Shown here piece after piece: positions 53,586 to 63,049 of a stretch of DNA of 64,000 bases. The translations under genes were made by a program, and so were the position numbers. The notes under the pieces are model-generated. The model saw nothing but the letters and a program-made list of their open reading frames with translations, did not search any database and was not told the origin of the DNA. The DNA lies in contig JAJFKP010000051.1 in NCBI GenBank assembly GCA_021773135.1, positions 186,001-250,000 on the forward strand. Reading direction: 5' to 3'. Every line of letters begins with the position of its first letter. Within the stretch, counting starts at the first letter, position 1. This stretch comes from Woeseiaceae bacterium. Lineage in GTDB: Bacteria; Pseudomonadota; Gammaproteobacteria; Steroidobacterales; Woeseiaceae.

Positions 53586-55472
53586 GTGTCCGAACCGAAC
53601 CAGTTCTCGCTGCTAAAAGAACGGCGTTTTGCGCCGTTCTTTGGCACCCAGTTTCTCGGGGCTTTCAACGACAATATTTTTCGCAACGGACTGATCATCC
53701 TGATCACGTTCCAGGGTGTGAAAGTTTTTGGACTGGGTGCAAGCCATCTCGCCAACCTGGCCGCGGGCTTGTTTATATTGCCGTTCTTCCTGTTTTCCGC
53801 AACATCGGGACAGATCGCCGACAAGTATGAAAAATCCCGCCTGATACGAACTTACAAAGTGGTCGAGATTGTCCTGATGCTGATCGCATCAGTTGCGTTC
53901 GTCACCAAAAGCTATTCGATTCTGTTCATTTTGCTTTTTCTAATGGGCTGCCAATCAACACTTTTCGGACCTGTAAAGTACGCCTATCTGCCACAACAGT
54001 TGGCGACCTCGGAACTGGTTGGCGGCAATGCGATGGTGGAATCCGGCACCTACCTTGCAATAATTTTCGGCTTGATTGTCGGTGGACTGTCTGTCGCCGT
54101 CGACCCGGACAAGCAATACGTATTGACATCATTCCTCGTGTGCATTGCTACCTTAGGCTATCTGACGAGTCGCGGCATCCCGGAAACAAGGGCCGTCGAT
54201 CCTGATTTACGTATTAACTGGAATTCGTGGACGGAAACAATTCGCATTATCGGATTTGCCCGTGAGGACCGGAATGTATTTCTTTCGATCCTGGGAATTT
54301 CGTGGTTCTGGTTTTTTGGATCGGCGATGACCATACAAATACCAGCCTATACGCTGAGTATTCTGAACGGCAACGAAGCAATTACGACAATGATTCTCGT
54401 CGCGTTCGCCGTTGGCGTAGGCATGGGTTCGCTGCTGTGCGAGAGGTTGTCCGGTCACAAAATCGAACTTGGCCTGGTTCCGTTCGGTTCCATTGGTCTG
54501 AGCGTATTTTCACTTGATCTCTTTTTTGCACAAAACAGTTTGCACCCGACAGCGGTCGGGTCGGTCAGCGAATTTTTTGCGCGCCCCGGCAGCCTGAGAA
54601 TATTCTTCGATATGGCGATGCTGGGCGCTTTTGGCGGTCTGTACAGCGTGCCTCTGTACGCCTTGATCCAGCAACGCGCAAAACGTCAACACCTGTCGCG
54701 AATAATCGCCGGCACCAACATCATGAACGCCTTCTTTATGGTGTGCGCGAATATTCTCGCAGTGCTGCTGCTGAATGTCGCAGGATTATCCATTCCCGAG
54801 TTTTTCGCGGTCCTTGCTGCTTTGAACGCAATCGTCGCTATATATATCTATTCGTTGCTGCCCGAATTCCTGATGCGGTTCGTCGCCTGGATTATCATCA
54901 ACGCATTGTACCGGGTTCGAACCACCGGGCGCTTGAATATCCCTGACGAAGGCCCTGCAATTCTTGTCTGCAATCACGTCAGTTATATTGACGCACTGAT
55001 TATTGGCGGATCGATCAGGAGACCGGTTCGTTTTGTCATGTGGTACAAAATATTCGATATCCCGTTCCTGAATTTTCTGTTCCGCAACGCCAGGGCCATT
55101 CCAATCGCCTCTGCTAAAGAGAATGCTGAAGTTCTCGATGCGGCGTTTACAAACATCGACAGGGAATTAGCGGACGGCAACGTCGTGTGTATTTTTCCGG
55201 AGGGCGGCATCACGCGCGACGGCGAAGTTCAGCAATTTCGGCCCGGCATTGAGCGAATCATTGAACGCCGGCCGGTGCCCGTAATTCCCATCGCTCTCGG
55301 CGGTCTGTGGGGCAGTTGGTTTAGTCGCCGCTCGAACGGAAAATTGCAGCGGCTGCCGGGCAAACTGCTGGCGCAGGTTGACGTACGAATTGGAGAGGCA
55401 GTCCGGCCGGCCGACGTTAGTGCCGAAAAACTGGAACTGCTGGTCAGAACCCTTCGCGGACGAAGTCGCTGA
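53586..55472 (+). CDS. MFS transporter fused to 1-acyl-sn-glycerol-3-phosphate acyltransferase domain
   Basis: 628 residues from a GTG start. Residues 10-410 form a 12-helix MFS module, with 'GAFNDNIFRNGLIILITFQG' near the N-terminus as in LplT lysophospholipid flippases. Residues 430-620 are a PlsC-type acyltransferase: 'NHVSYIDALIIGG' (the H-x4-D motif), 'NARAIPIASAKENAEVL', and 'VVCIFPEGGITRDGEV' (FPEG box). It flips lysophospholipids inward and re-acylates them. E. coli does this with separate LplT and Aas; Aas also carries an acyl-ACP synthetase domain, which this protein lacks. Its end overlaps the convergent P-domain gene by 29 bp. Confidence 0.9.
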   Translation: MSEPNQFSLLKERRFAPFFGTQFLGAFNDNIFRNGLIILITFQGVKVFGLGASHLANLAAGLFILPFFLFSATSGQIADKYEKSRLIRTYKVVEIVLMLIASVAFVTKSYSILFILLFLMGCQSTLFGPVKYAYLPQQLATSELVGGNAMVESGTYLAIIFGLIVGGLSVAVDPDKQYVLTSFLVCIATLGYLTSRGIPETRAVDPDLRINWNSWTETIRIIGFAREDRNVFLSILGISWFWFFGSAMTIQIPAYTLSILNGNEAITTMILVAFAVGVGMGSLLCERLSGHKIELGLVPFGSIGLSVFSLDLFFAQNSLHPTAVGSVSEFFARPGSLRIFFDMAMLGAFGGLYSVPLYALIQQRAKRQHLSRIIAGTNIMNAFFMVCANILAVLLLNVAGLSIPEFFAVLAALNAIVAIYIYSLLPEFLMRFVAWIIINALYRVRTTGRLNIPDEGPAILVCNHVSYIDALIIGGSIRRPVRFVMWYKIFDIPFLNFLFRNARAIPIASAKENAEVLDAAFTNIDRELADGNVVCIFPEGGITRDGEVQQFRPGIERIIERRPVPVIPIALGGLWGSWFSRRSNGKLQRLPGKLLAQVDVRIGEAVRPADVSAEKLELLVRTLRGRSR

Positions 55473-58400
55473 TCGCCTCGCCCTGAAGTTTCTGGGTCCA
55501 CTCCTGTAGCAGGCCTGATCGGCTACCGAACAGCGCAGGGCCTTCCGTGTAATCGAAGCGAAGTTCAGCCAACTTCGGGTTACCTGTGTCGCTGGTCAAC
55601 AGGAGCACGTGCTCGCCCGCCTGACTTGCCGGTGATGGCGTCGCGTCGAAAACCATTTGCGAGCCACCTGTGGCCTTCGGCACACGCATAGTGTCGGTCC
55701 AGATTGGGCCCGCGGGCGAGATCAACGCACGATGGATCCAGCGACCGGTGCGGAAGAGGACGCGGGATTCATTAGGACTAAATGCGACATCCAGCACCGC
55801 GTTGGGTAACTTAAGGTACGAAGAACTGACCCGGCCGTCACTCGGATCGAGCAGCCTGACCGCGTTCTCCACGTCAACCAGGACGATTAACTGTCTTTGT
55901 GCCGCAATCTCAAGATGTCGAATCGGCGCCGTTCCCCGCCAGATACTGCGCAGGTGCCAGTTGCCGGTTCGGTCGGCGTAAAAATTTCGCAGGTCTCCTG
56001 CTTCGCCCGCCAGGAACAGCTGATCGTCTGCTGCAAATGCCAGCGCATTGTGCACTTCGCCCAGTTCGACGTTGGCAAGCTCGACGCCGTCTTCCGTGCG
56101 CATGACCCAAACGCGCTGACCGCTCAGCACCGCAAGTTGAGTCGCTTGCGGCGAGAACTCCATAGCATCAATCCTGTTGACGTCTGCCTTGCCGTAGAAA
56201 GGTCGCGGCAAACCGCTGTGACCATCCCAGATTCGTATAGTGCCATCAGCGCCCGCACTCGCGACCAATGCACCATCATTGCTGAAAGCAAGCGACAATA
56301 CAGCGCCCCGATGGCCCAGGAAACTTATCTCCTCATTATTCGCCAGCAAATTGCCACCAGAAGAATCGATGCGGCGAATATGCACATGCCCGGACCGATC
56401 TCCAACGGCCATACGTTCGCCGCCGGGCGCCAGGGCGCTGACCGTCGTGCCACCGTCTGCCACGGCATCAGTTGCTGCAGATTCTGCGACTGCTGGAACC
56501 TCGGTTACTGACTCGGTAGTGGTTGGCGGTACCGTCCAGAACCGTGCGATGTCGTCCTGTCCCGCAGTAACAAGTAGTCCTTCATCATCACTGAACCTGA
56601 ATATTTTTTGCGACGCGCGGCGCAGCCCTGCATCAAGCAATGGTCCGGAGGGCTGGCCATTCACGCTCTCGATAATCTGCATGCCTTCGCGTTGATTCCC
56701 GGCGATGAAACGCGCCCCGGATGGAGAAAAGCCCATATGCCATTTGCCGGCACCGGTCTCTTCGAAAACGGGGAAATCCGGGCGGCGCGTTGACCAGAGA
56801 GCAACACCCTGATTACCGAGAATCACGCCAAGAGATTCGCCGTTCGCGGACAATTCGATCTGGCTCGGTTGGGCACCGAGATCGAGCTGCGAAAGCAGTT
56901 CACCGTTGGGCAGGTTCCAGATTCTGACTGCACGGTCAAAATCCGCTACCGCGAGATAGGTTGCCGAGGCATCAATGGACATTAATGCAGGCACTCCCGC
57001 AACGGTCATGGTGGCGACAGCTTCAGATGTATCAATCGACCATATTTCCAGTAACGTGTCTTGCTCGCTGCGACTCGAAACGAGCAGATGCCTGCCGTCA
57101 CTGCTCAGTACGATATCGATGATCGTTGTTTCCACATCCAGAGTTGCTTGCCGCCGGCCATCAGCAGTTCGCCAAAAGTTGATCGTGTTCTGTGCCATCG
57201 TCATCAGGAACTCCGCATTGGCACTAAGTCCGATGACGCGCTCGCTAGCTGGTACAGCGATAGTGCGCGCGGCGCGGGCGTAATTCAGATCCCAGAGTCG
57301 TGCACTATCGCTTTGCAGGGCGCGTGCGATGGCATACCGACCGTCGGCTGCAAACCAGAGGTTTTCCGAAGGGCGCTCAACGGGATCCGGTACGTCCAGC
57401 CCGCGCTCGAAACTTTCTACGGCAACCTGGGAATTCAGACTCAGCTTCCAGCCGACGAGATGACCGGAAACGCCCATCGCCTCGTCACGCAAACTAAGGC
57501 TCCAGGTGCCATTGAGTGCCTCGCCAATCATTGGCTGCAGCTGGGCCGGTGCTATGCGAATCTCTTCATTTGCAGCAGAAGATGACTGCGGCAGGCTGAT
57601 TTCAACGGTCCGGCCGGATGGCGCAATCAGTTTCATGCGCAAGTCATCCAGGCGGGGATGACTTACGTTGATCGTGAGACCCATTCTCTGCGCAGTGCCA
57701 TCGAGATCGACGATCACCCGGCGCACCAGTGGCGATACTTCCAGCGCCGACATCGTCCATGGTTCACGAGCCTCGATGCCGTCCGCCAAAACCATCCATT
57801 GCCTTATCTGCGCACCCTGATGTCGGGTCAGCAGCGCATTTCCGGCATCAAAAACCATGCCGTCGGCACCGGTGTCCGGGATGGTCCCGAGCAACTGCGA
57901 GTAATCAGCACCGACAAGCGTTGCCGCTCGCCGGCGGCGATCCTGCGTTGTCACCGCCAATGCTTCCAGCGAAGCCAACAGTGCCTCGTCTCGATACTCA
58001 TTGCGCATGGCCGCGTGCGTATGTCGATCCCAGTATTGAGCTGTGAGATCGTCCGCCAGGACCGTGCCGTCCGGCAACAGTGCCGAATACCGGGCAATAT
58101 CCCGTATGTTGTTTCGATCTGCGGTTCGCAACGCGCGGTCCTCCAGAACAAACCGGTACATTCGGTCAGCAGCTGCCACGTGCCCGGGAAACGAGCGCAG
58201 GTTCTGGTAGGCATTGGAAACGGTTTCGAGATCGTAGGTTGGGTTCGCCATTACTCGCAGGTAAGGCTTGGGCAGAAGCTGAGTGTAGGCAAACGGAATA
58301 GCAACCAATGCGAGAAAAATACCAGCAGCAATCGCCGGGCCGCGCCAGCGCATTGGCAGGTTTTCGTTCGCCCAACGGGCGGTGAACACAGTTTCGTAAA

Positions 58401-59481
58401 TCCGATTTCGAACCACGAAGTCACCAGCTTCATTTGCAACTACCAGACCGATGGCGAGCAGCTTGCGATGCAACGTTGAATCCTCGTCACAGGCTATCGT
58501 GATGCCCTTGCGGATCTGGCCATAAAGCGTCAGCAACGCTTCGTAATCTTTAGAGTCGTCGAGTACAGCACGCTGCAGATGACTGAGATGAGGTTCGTTT
58601 GAAATCGCCGAACGGCCCGCGAGCTGCTGCAATGCGAGCCTGTCGATCGTCTCGTCAACTTCATCGGAAACATTCTCGCGGGCGATGGCGCGACACAATT
58701 TCTGGCTCAAATAAGGATGACCGCCCGTCCAGTAGAAAACACGGTCAAGCGCCGCGTCTGTTTGTTCCGGCGACAGATTGAGTTCGGTTGCAAAAACATT
58801 CAGATCTAGCCGCGCGAAGTCCTGCAGTCGAACGGCCGTTGATACTGTAAACGGTGACAGCTGATTATCGGTGACGAGATTGTGGGGGTCGCACTCCCCG
58901 AAAATCACGAACCCTAGGCGATTGAATTCCGGTTCTGCAATGCGGGAATTATGAGCGGCCCTGATACTTGCCAGCAGATGTTCACTGAATGGCAGGTCGG
59001 CAACGAATTCAACACTATCCACGAGTACAACGACGCTCTCCTGGATATTCTTGAGAATGACCTGTACGTAGAATTCGACGAGTCTCTGCCGGTTGCTGAG
59101 AATCGCATGGTCCTGCCACCACATCTGCAGGTCGGTTTTTAATCGGAGCTGGCGCGACAAGCGATAGGCAATGCTGTAATACCAGCGACCGGCATCGGTT
59201 CCACCGTCTCTTTCGCTGATCTGGGCGAGGTCCAGAACCGCAACTTTGAAACCGTTGTGCTGCAGACGAGCCGAAAGCGATGCAATGAGGCTGGTCTTGC
59301 CGGTTCGGTCCGGCGCAATGACGTGCGCGTAGTGTCCGGCAACGACGGTATCAAACAACAGGTCATCGGCCGGCCGTCGAACATACCCGGGCCGAACGGC
59401 ATGGAGCGGCGCGCCAACGTTAAAAAATTCGCCAGTTTTGTCCGTCGCCGGAGATGTTTTATTGTCTGCTTCTTTGCTCAT
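55444..59481 (-). CDS. Membrane protein with AAA/STAND-like NTPase, P-domain and WD40-like propeller
   Basis: 1345 residues in four parts. Residues 30-375: an AAA/STAND-like NTPase with a degenerate Walker A (APDRTGKT, 56-63; Ala replaces the first Gly), a Walker B-like VVVLVDS (150-156) and 'FYWTGGHPYLSQKLCRAIA' as the sensor-like segment. Residues 383-401: one membrane helix. Residues 582-686: a proprotein convertase-type P-domain ('LTINVSHPRLDDLRMKLIAP', 'GTWSLSLRDEA'). Residues 700-1300: WD40-like repeats with 'VSLAFSNDGALVASAGADGT'-type units ('IRIWDG'). A single helix would place the P-domain and propeller outside the cytoplasm. The combination is like signalling or conflict proteins, but the role is unknown. 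It is divergent from a kinase-like gene. Confidence 0.85.
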   Translation of the reverse strand: MSKEADNKTSPATDKTGEFFNVGAPLHAVRPGYVRRPADDLLFDTVVAGHYAHVIAPDRTGKTSLIASLSARLQHNGFKVAVLDLAQISERDGGTDAGRWYYSIAYRLSRQLRLKTDLQMWWQDHAILSNRQRLVEFYVQVILKNIQESVVVLVDSVEFVADLPFSEHLLASIRAAHNSRIAEPEFNRLGFVIFGECDPHNLVTDNQLSPFTVSTAVRLQDFARLDLNVFATELNLSPEQTDAALDRVFYWTGGHPYLSQKLCRAIARENVSDEVDETIDRLALQQLAGRSAISNEPHLSHLQRAVLDDSKDYEALLTLYGQIRKGITIACDEDSTLHRKLLAIGLVVANEAGDFVVRNRIYETVFTARWANENLPMRWRGPAIAAGIFLALVAIPFAYTQLLPKPYLRVMANPTYDLETVSNAYQNLRSFPGHVAAADRMYRFVLEDRALRTADRNNIRDIARYSALLPDGTVLADDLTAQYWDRHTHAAMRNEYRDEALLASLEALAVTTQDRRRRAATLVGADYSQLLGTIPDTGADGMVFDAGNALLTRHQGAQIRQWMVLADGIEAREPWTMSALEVSPLVRRVIVDLDGTAQRMGLTINVSHPRLDDLRMKLIAPSGRTVEISLPQSSSAANEEIRIAPAQLQPMIGEALNGTWSLSLRDEAMGVSGHLVGWKLSLNSQVAVESFERGLDVPDPVERPSENLWFAADGRYAIARALQSDSARLWDLNYARAARTIAVPASERVIGLSANAEFLMTMAQNTINFWRTADGRRQATLDVETTIIDIVLSSDGRHLLVSSRSEQDTLLEIWSIDTSEAVATMTVAGVPALMSIDASATYLAVADFDRAVRIWNLPNGELLSQLDLGAQPSQIELSANGESLGVILGNQGVALWSTRRPDFPVFEETGAGKWHMGFSPSGARFIAGNQREGMQIIESVNGQPSGPLLDAGLRRASQKIFRFSDDEGLLVTAGQDDIARFWTVPPTTTESVTEVPAVAESAATDAVADGGTTVSALAPGGERMAVGDRSGHVHIRRIDSSGGNLLANNEEISFLGHRGAVLSLAFSNDGALVASAGADGTIRIWDGHSGLPRPFYGKADVNRIDAMEFSPQATQLAVLSGQRVWVMRTEDGVELANVELGEVHNALAFAADDQLFLAGEAGDLRNFYADRTGNWHLRSIWRGTAPIRHLEIAAQRQLIVLVDVENAVRLLDPSDGRVSSSYLKLPNAVLDVAFSPNESRVLFRTGRWIHRALISPAGPIWTDTMRVPKATGGSQMVFDATPSPASQAGEHVLLLTSDTGNPKLAELRFDYTEGPALFGSRSGLLQEWTQKLQGEAISDFVREGF

Positions 59482-59565
59482 AGACTGCGCTATTCTTGGG
59501 ACAGGCGCAGGTTGGCGCCGTCGTACCGAGCCCTTTGGCTACATTCAATGCGTGAGTGACCAATA

Positions 59566-60216
59566 TTGCAAGCATCCCGCTCTAAGTTGTTGAAAAAGGA
59601 TCTATTCGGGAGCACCGAATTGTTCGAGCGCGAAGCAACCCGAATTGTCCGACGCGATGCCGGGCAGGCGCACGTTGCCGTTCGCTGGATCGCGCGCAGG
59701 CTGCTGGCGCGGGAAGCGCGGGCGCTCGCCGCCCTCGATGGCGTGGATGGCGTACCGGAACTGATCCGCATTGAGCATGCGTTTCTGGAGCGGCATTACA
59801 TTCCGGGCCAGCCAATGCAGGAAGGAAAACCGACGGATCCGCAATATTACAGAGCGGCCGCACGGTTACTCAGGAGACACCATCGGCTGAATGTTGTGCA
59901 CAATGATCTCGCGAAAGAACCCAATTTCATTGTCTCTGCCGATGGCTCGCCGGCTATTATCGACTACCAGCTGGCCTGGCATAGCCCCGGCCGTGGCCGT
60001 CTGTTTCGGATTCTTGCCCGCGAAGACATCCGCCACCTGTTAAAACACAAACGAACTTATTGCGCGCACGACCTGACTGCCCGGGAGGCGCGAATCCTGG
60101 CGAGTCCATCGGCGATTGCGCGAATCTGGTCACGGACCGGAAAGCGCATTTACCTGCTCGTTACCCGCCGCATACTGGGTTGGCGTGATCGGGAGGGAGC
60201 CGGCGACCGATTCTAG
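59566..60216 (+). CDS. Kinase-like protein (small Ser/Thr-kinase or Kdo-kinase-type fold)
   Basis: 216 residues, half the size of a normal protein kinase. The catalytic loop reads 'VVHNDLAKEPNFIV' (HNDLxxxxN), followed by 'IIDYQLAW' where DFG would be. The N-lobe helix 'LLAREARALAALDGVDGVPE' supports the kinase fold. The usual ATP-contact Lys is not evident; Arg stands at that place ('AHVAVRWIARR'). The start is TTG (59566, or 59587/59590). Related bacterial kinases phosphorylate sugars on lipopolysaccharide or small molecules. It is divergent from the P-domain/WD40 gene by 84 bp. Confidence 0.75.
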   Translation: MQASRSKLLKKDLFGSTELFEREATRIVRRDAGQAHVAVRWIARRLLAREARALAALDGVDGVPELIRIEHAFLERHYIPGQPMQEGKPTDPQYYRAAARLLRRHHRLNVVHNDLAKEPNFIVSADGSPAIIDYQLAWHSPGRGRLFRILAREDIRHLLKHKRTYCAHDLTAREARILASPSAIARIWSRTGKRIYLLVTRRILGWRDREGAGDRF

Positions 60217-60293
60217 AGCAGCAACGCTTGGACGTGCTGGCGGTCGCAGTTATGATCCGTGCCGGCACAGAATAATCAGACGGAGATAAAAAA

Positions 60294-60542
60294 TTGTCGT
60301 ACTGCCATAAACACAATCTGGTCGATCAGGATTCGGTGCTGGAAGCGCGCAAGTTCGGCATTCGAGTTGAGCTTCCGGCCGGGGACACGTTTAACCGCAT
60401 GCTCGGCGAGTCGTGGGAAACGCTGCACTGGTATCGCAGCGAACTCGAACGCGACCGAGCGTACGATAACATGGCGAAGCGACACGGCTATTATCGAAAT
60501 ACTGACTCGCCAACGCAGGTACTGACAAAAATCGTGCGTTAG
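60294..60542 (+). CDS. Small conserved-looking protein of unknown function
   Basis: 82 residues from a TTG start at 60294, with GGAG 7 bp upstream. It is soluble with no signal. The central motif 'LPAGDTFNRMLGESWETLHW' and 'RSELERDRAYDNMAKRHGYY' look like a real, Trp- and Tyr-containing fold. No domain is recognised. It follows the kinase-like gene by 77 bp and converges on the patatin gene with a 9-bp gap. Confidence 0.65.
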   Translation: MSYCHKHNLVDQDSVLEARKFGIRVELPAGDTFNRMLGESWETLHWYRSELERDRAYDNMAKRHGYYRNTDSPTQVLTKIVR

Positions 60543-60551
60543 CATTCATTG

Positions 60552-62786
60552 CTAGCGCCGCGGATTACCGAGAAACAGGTAGAAGCTGCTTTCGCCTTCC
60601 TCGGAAAATCCCGCACCGAGAAAGAGCAGTCCCAGATGGGTATCGACTCCGACAAAAACGCTGCCGTTAAGAATTAGTGAATCAGCGTTGATCTCTTCGC
60701 GGGACTGCCAGACATTGCCTGCTTCGAGCGAACCGCCAAGATAGAGCGGCATGTTCAGCGTGCTGTCGCCATCCCCGCCCACCGACCGGTAGTACATTAA
60801 CCGCGCCAGGCCTGCGTGTGGCCCGCTGATTTCTCCACGCTCGAGGCCGGAAAGCCTGAGGAATCCTCCCAGGGGAAAAAAATCCTGAAGCTGATCGCCC
60901 GACTCGAATGTGGTGGCAAATTCCAGTCCCAGTTGCAGCGTATTCCGCCTGTGATTGCCCCAGGACCAGGCTCTGTCAATGTTCATCAATACGGAATCCG
61001 AATGACTATCGGCACCCAGGCCCGGCCGTGATAACAGCCACTCGACGTTGGCGCGGGTGCCGTCGCGTGGAATCTGAGCGTTATCGAGTGTATCGACGCT
61101 GAAGCGCGCAAACAGCCCGCCTTTTTCGAAATCGAAGTTTGGCAGCGACGGATCGCCGACCTTGATGCTCGCATCGCCGGCGCCGCGAAACGCACCCAGG
61201 CGAAGCTCACCCCACCGACCGAGTTGGCGTCCAACATCGATACCGAATTCTGCTTCCGAGACACGATATCGACCGGTGGTGATGTCACTCTGGAAAGTAT
61301 TGACGTTCCGCTGCTCGAGTCTTATGCGTGGCGCTACAAAAAAACGCGAGTCATGACTTAACGGCTGATAGAACTCGGTTTCGAAGCGTGGTTCGGTGCC
61401 GAGCTGCAGATCATTGCGCCACTCGGCACCCAGCGGGTTGAGCCCGGTCATCGTCAGGCGACCGGCCACGTTGAAAGCAGTTGACCCTTCGAAGTCGTCT
61501 TCGAGCAACAGCGCAAACTTGGCGAAATTCGGACCCCAGCTCTTCTTACGCGTCCTGAATTCGACCCCGGTCTGGTCGCCATCCCGGACGAGGTGGTAGC
61601 CAACGTTTTCAAAACTGTTCAGGCCATACAACCGCCCGGCATCTTCGGCCAGTCTGTTTGCGTCAACGGCATCGCCCGGCCCGGTTTCAAGGCGCTCAAG
61701 CAGCACGTCTTCCGCCAGCGGCCCGTCGCCGCTAACTCGAACAAAGTCGATGGTCTCGGGTTCATAGTCGGCGCCCCGTTGGCTCGCCAGGTGCTGTGCA
61801 TATTCGTGGGCACCCATTGCCAGGCCACGCAGTCGAGGCGCCTGCGCGCGGGTCGCCGCCTCGCCCGGGGGAATTGTCTCGGTGATCTGAGCAAAATTTG
61901 TTGAACCGAATTCTCCGAGAGCGGGTCGAATCAACACGTCGTCAGCACCCAGACTATTGAGCTGACGCAGCGTCTCCTTGCGGATCAGGGTGGTCAGCAT
62001 CTGTCCCGTTATATCCAGTGCAGACTCAAGCTGATCCGGCGGATACAAAGGAAACTCGACATCGACTGCGATAATGACGTCAACGTCCATGCTCCGAATT
62101 GCGTCGACCGGTACGTTCCCGACCAGTCCGCCGTCGACCAATGTCCTGCCATCTACCTGAACGGGTGAGAATATGCCCGGTGCCGACATGCTGGCCCGAG
62201 CAGCGAGGGCCAGATCACCGTTCGACATTACATAGGGTTCACCTGTTTCGATATCGGAGGCTACTGCCCGAAACGGTATAGGTAACAGGTCAAAATCTGT
62301 CGTGCCGGCGACATGCAGCAGCTGCTCACGCAAAATCAGCTGCAGTTTCTGTCCCTGGATCAACCCTCTTGGCAGCTGCAGTTCGCCATCCCTTACGCCG
62401 ACTTCAAGCTGCACCGGAAACGCGGCATCGTCCTGCTTGCGGCGAAATGAAAGATCTCGCCGCCAGGTCGAATCAACAAAAGCATTTGCCCAGTCGATTG
62501 ACCCGATCAGCGCCTCGAGTTCCGCCGGACTCCGGCCGGAAGCATAAAGACTCCCGACTACTGCCCCCATACTGGTCCCGGCGATCGCATCGATTGGTAT
62601 GCGCAGCCGTTCCAGCTCTTTGAGAACACCGACGTGTGCCGCTCCTCGTGCGCCGCCACCACCCAGCACCAGGCCAACACGCGGGCGCTCTTGGACATCT
62701 CCGGGGTCAGGCTCAGCGGCGCTCGCGGAAGCGAAAACGAGAATCATGGCCAGGATATAACCGGCCCTTATGGAGGACAGCGACAT
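60552..62786 (-). CDS. Patatin-like phospholipase with outer-membrane barrel (PlpD type)
   Basis: 744 residues. A signal peptide ends near residue 24 ('FASASAAEPD'). The patatin domain covers about 35-330: GGGGARG at 42-48 (oxyanion hole), GTSMG at 70-74 with nucleophile S72, and DGG at 218-220. A POTRA-like region follows at about 340-410 and a 16-strand BamA/FhaC-type barrel ends the protein ('SSFYLFLGNPRR'). This is the layout of type Vd autotransporters, which secrete or display the lipase. The usual ending Phe is replaced by a charged tail. The substrates are membrane phospholipids in characterised relatives. Confidence 0.92.
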   Translation of the reverse strand: MSLSSIRAGYILAMILVFASASAAEPDPGDVQERPRVGLVLGGGGARGAAHVGVLKELERLRIPIDAIAGTSMGAVVGSLYASGRSPAELEALIGSIDWANAFVDSTWRRDLSFRRKQDDAAFPVQLEVGVRDGELQLPRGLIQGQKLQLILREQLLHVAGTTDFDLLPIPFRAVASDIETGEPYVMSNGDLALAARASMSAPGIFSPVQVDGRTLVDGGLVGNVPVDAIRSMDVDVIIAVDVEFPLYPPDQLESALDITGQMLTTLIRKETLRQLNSLGADDVLIRPALGEFGSTNFAQITETIPPGEAATRAQAPRLRGLAMGAHEYAQHLASQRGADYEPETIDFVRVSGDGPLAEDVLLERLETGPGDAVDANRLAEDAGRLYGLNSFENVGYHLVRDGDQTGVEFRTRKKSWGPNFAKFALLLEDDFEGSTAFNVAGRLTMTGLNPLGAEWRNDLQLGTEPRFETEFYQPLSHDSRFFVAPRIRLEQRNVNTFQSDITTGRYRVSEAEFGIDVGRQLGRWGELRLGAFRGAGDASIKVGDPSLPNFDFEKGGLFARFSVDTLDNAQIPRDGTRANVEWLLSRPGLGADSHSDSVLMNIDRAWSWGNHRRNTLQLGLEFATTFESGDQLQDFFPLGGFLRLSGLERGEISGPHAGLARLMYYRSVGGDGDSTLNMPLYLGGSLEAGNVWQSREEINADSLILNGSVFVGVDTHLGLLFLGAGFSEEGESSFYLFLGNPRR

Positions 62787-62959
62787 GATATAAGCAACTC
62801 TTTCTGATTGAATGCATCAAAGACAAAGGATCATAATAGCGGCAGACCGGTCTAAAATGTTCCGTACGATTGAAGCCTTCGCAAATTTTTTATTCAAAAA
62901 GAGACGGGAAAACGAAGTGCGACGATCCGGAGTCAAGCGTCTGGCGTCTTGGGATTTAT

Positions 62960-62996
62960 AGTCCTGTCCACAGGCGGTACTATGAAGTACAGGACT
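62960..62996 (+). promoter_or_regulatory. Leader hairpins upstream of the zinc-ribbon gene
   Basis: AGTCCTGT (62960-62967) pairs with ACAGGACT (62989-62996). The same region has CCTGT/ACAGG (62963-62974) and GTACT/AGTAC (62977-62990), so at least two mutually exclusive hairpins can form 54 bp before the zinc-ribbon ATG. That suits a leader RNA switch or an operator; which one is not known. Confidence 0.4.
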
Positions 62997-63049
62997 TTCC
63001 CAGTACGCAGCCGGACCGAATTCAGCAAATCAAAAAGTGAGTACCAGGC

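Noticed and set aside
57658-58479. 273-codon plus-strand frame inside the NTPase/P-domain/WD40 gene
   Set aside because: No domain, no ribosome site, and the minus-strand frame has clear domains over the same bases.
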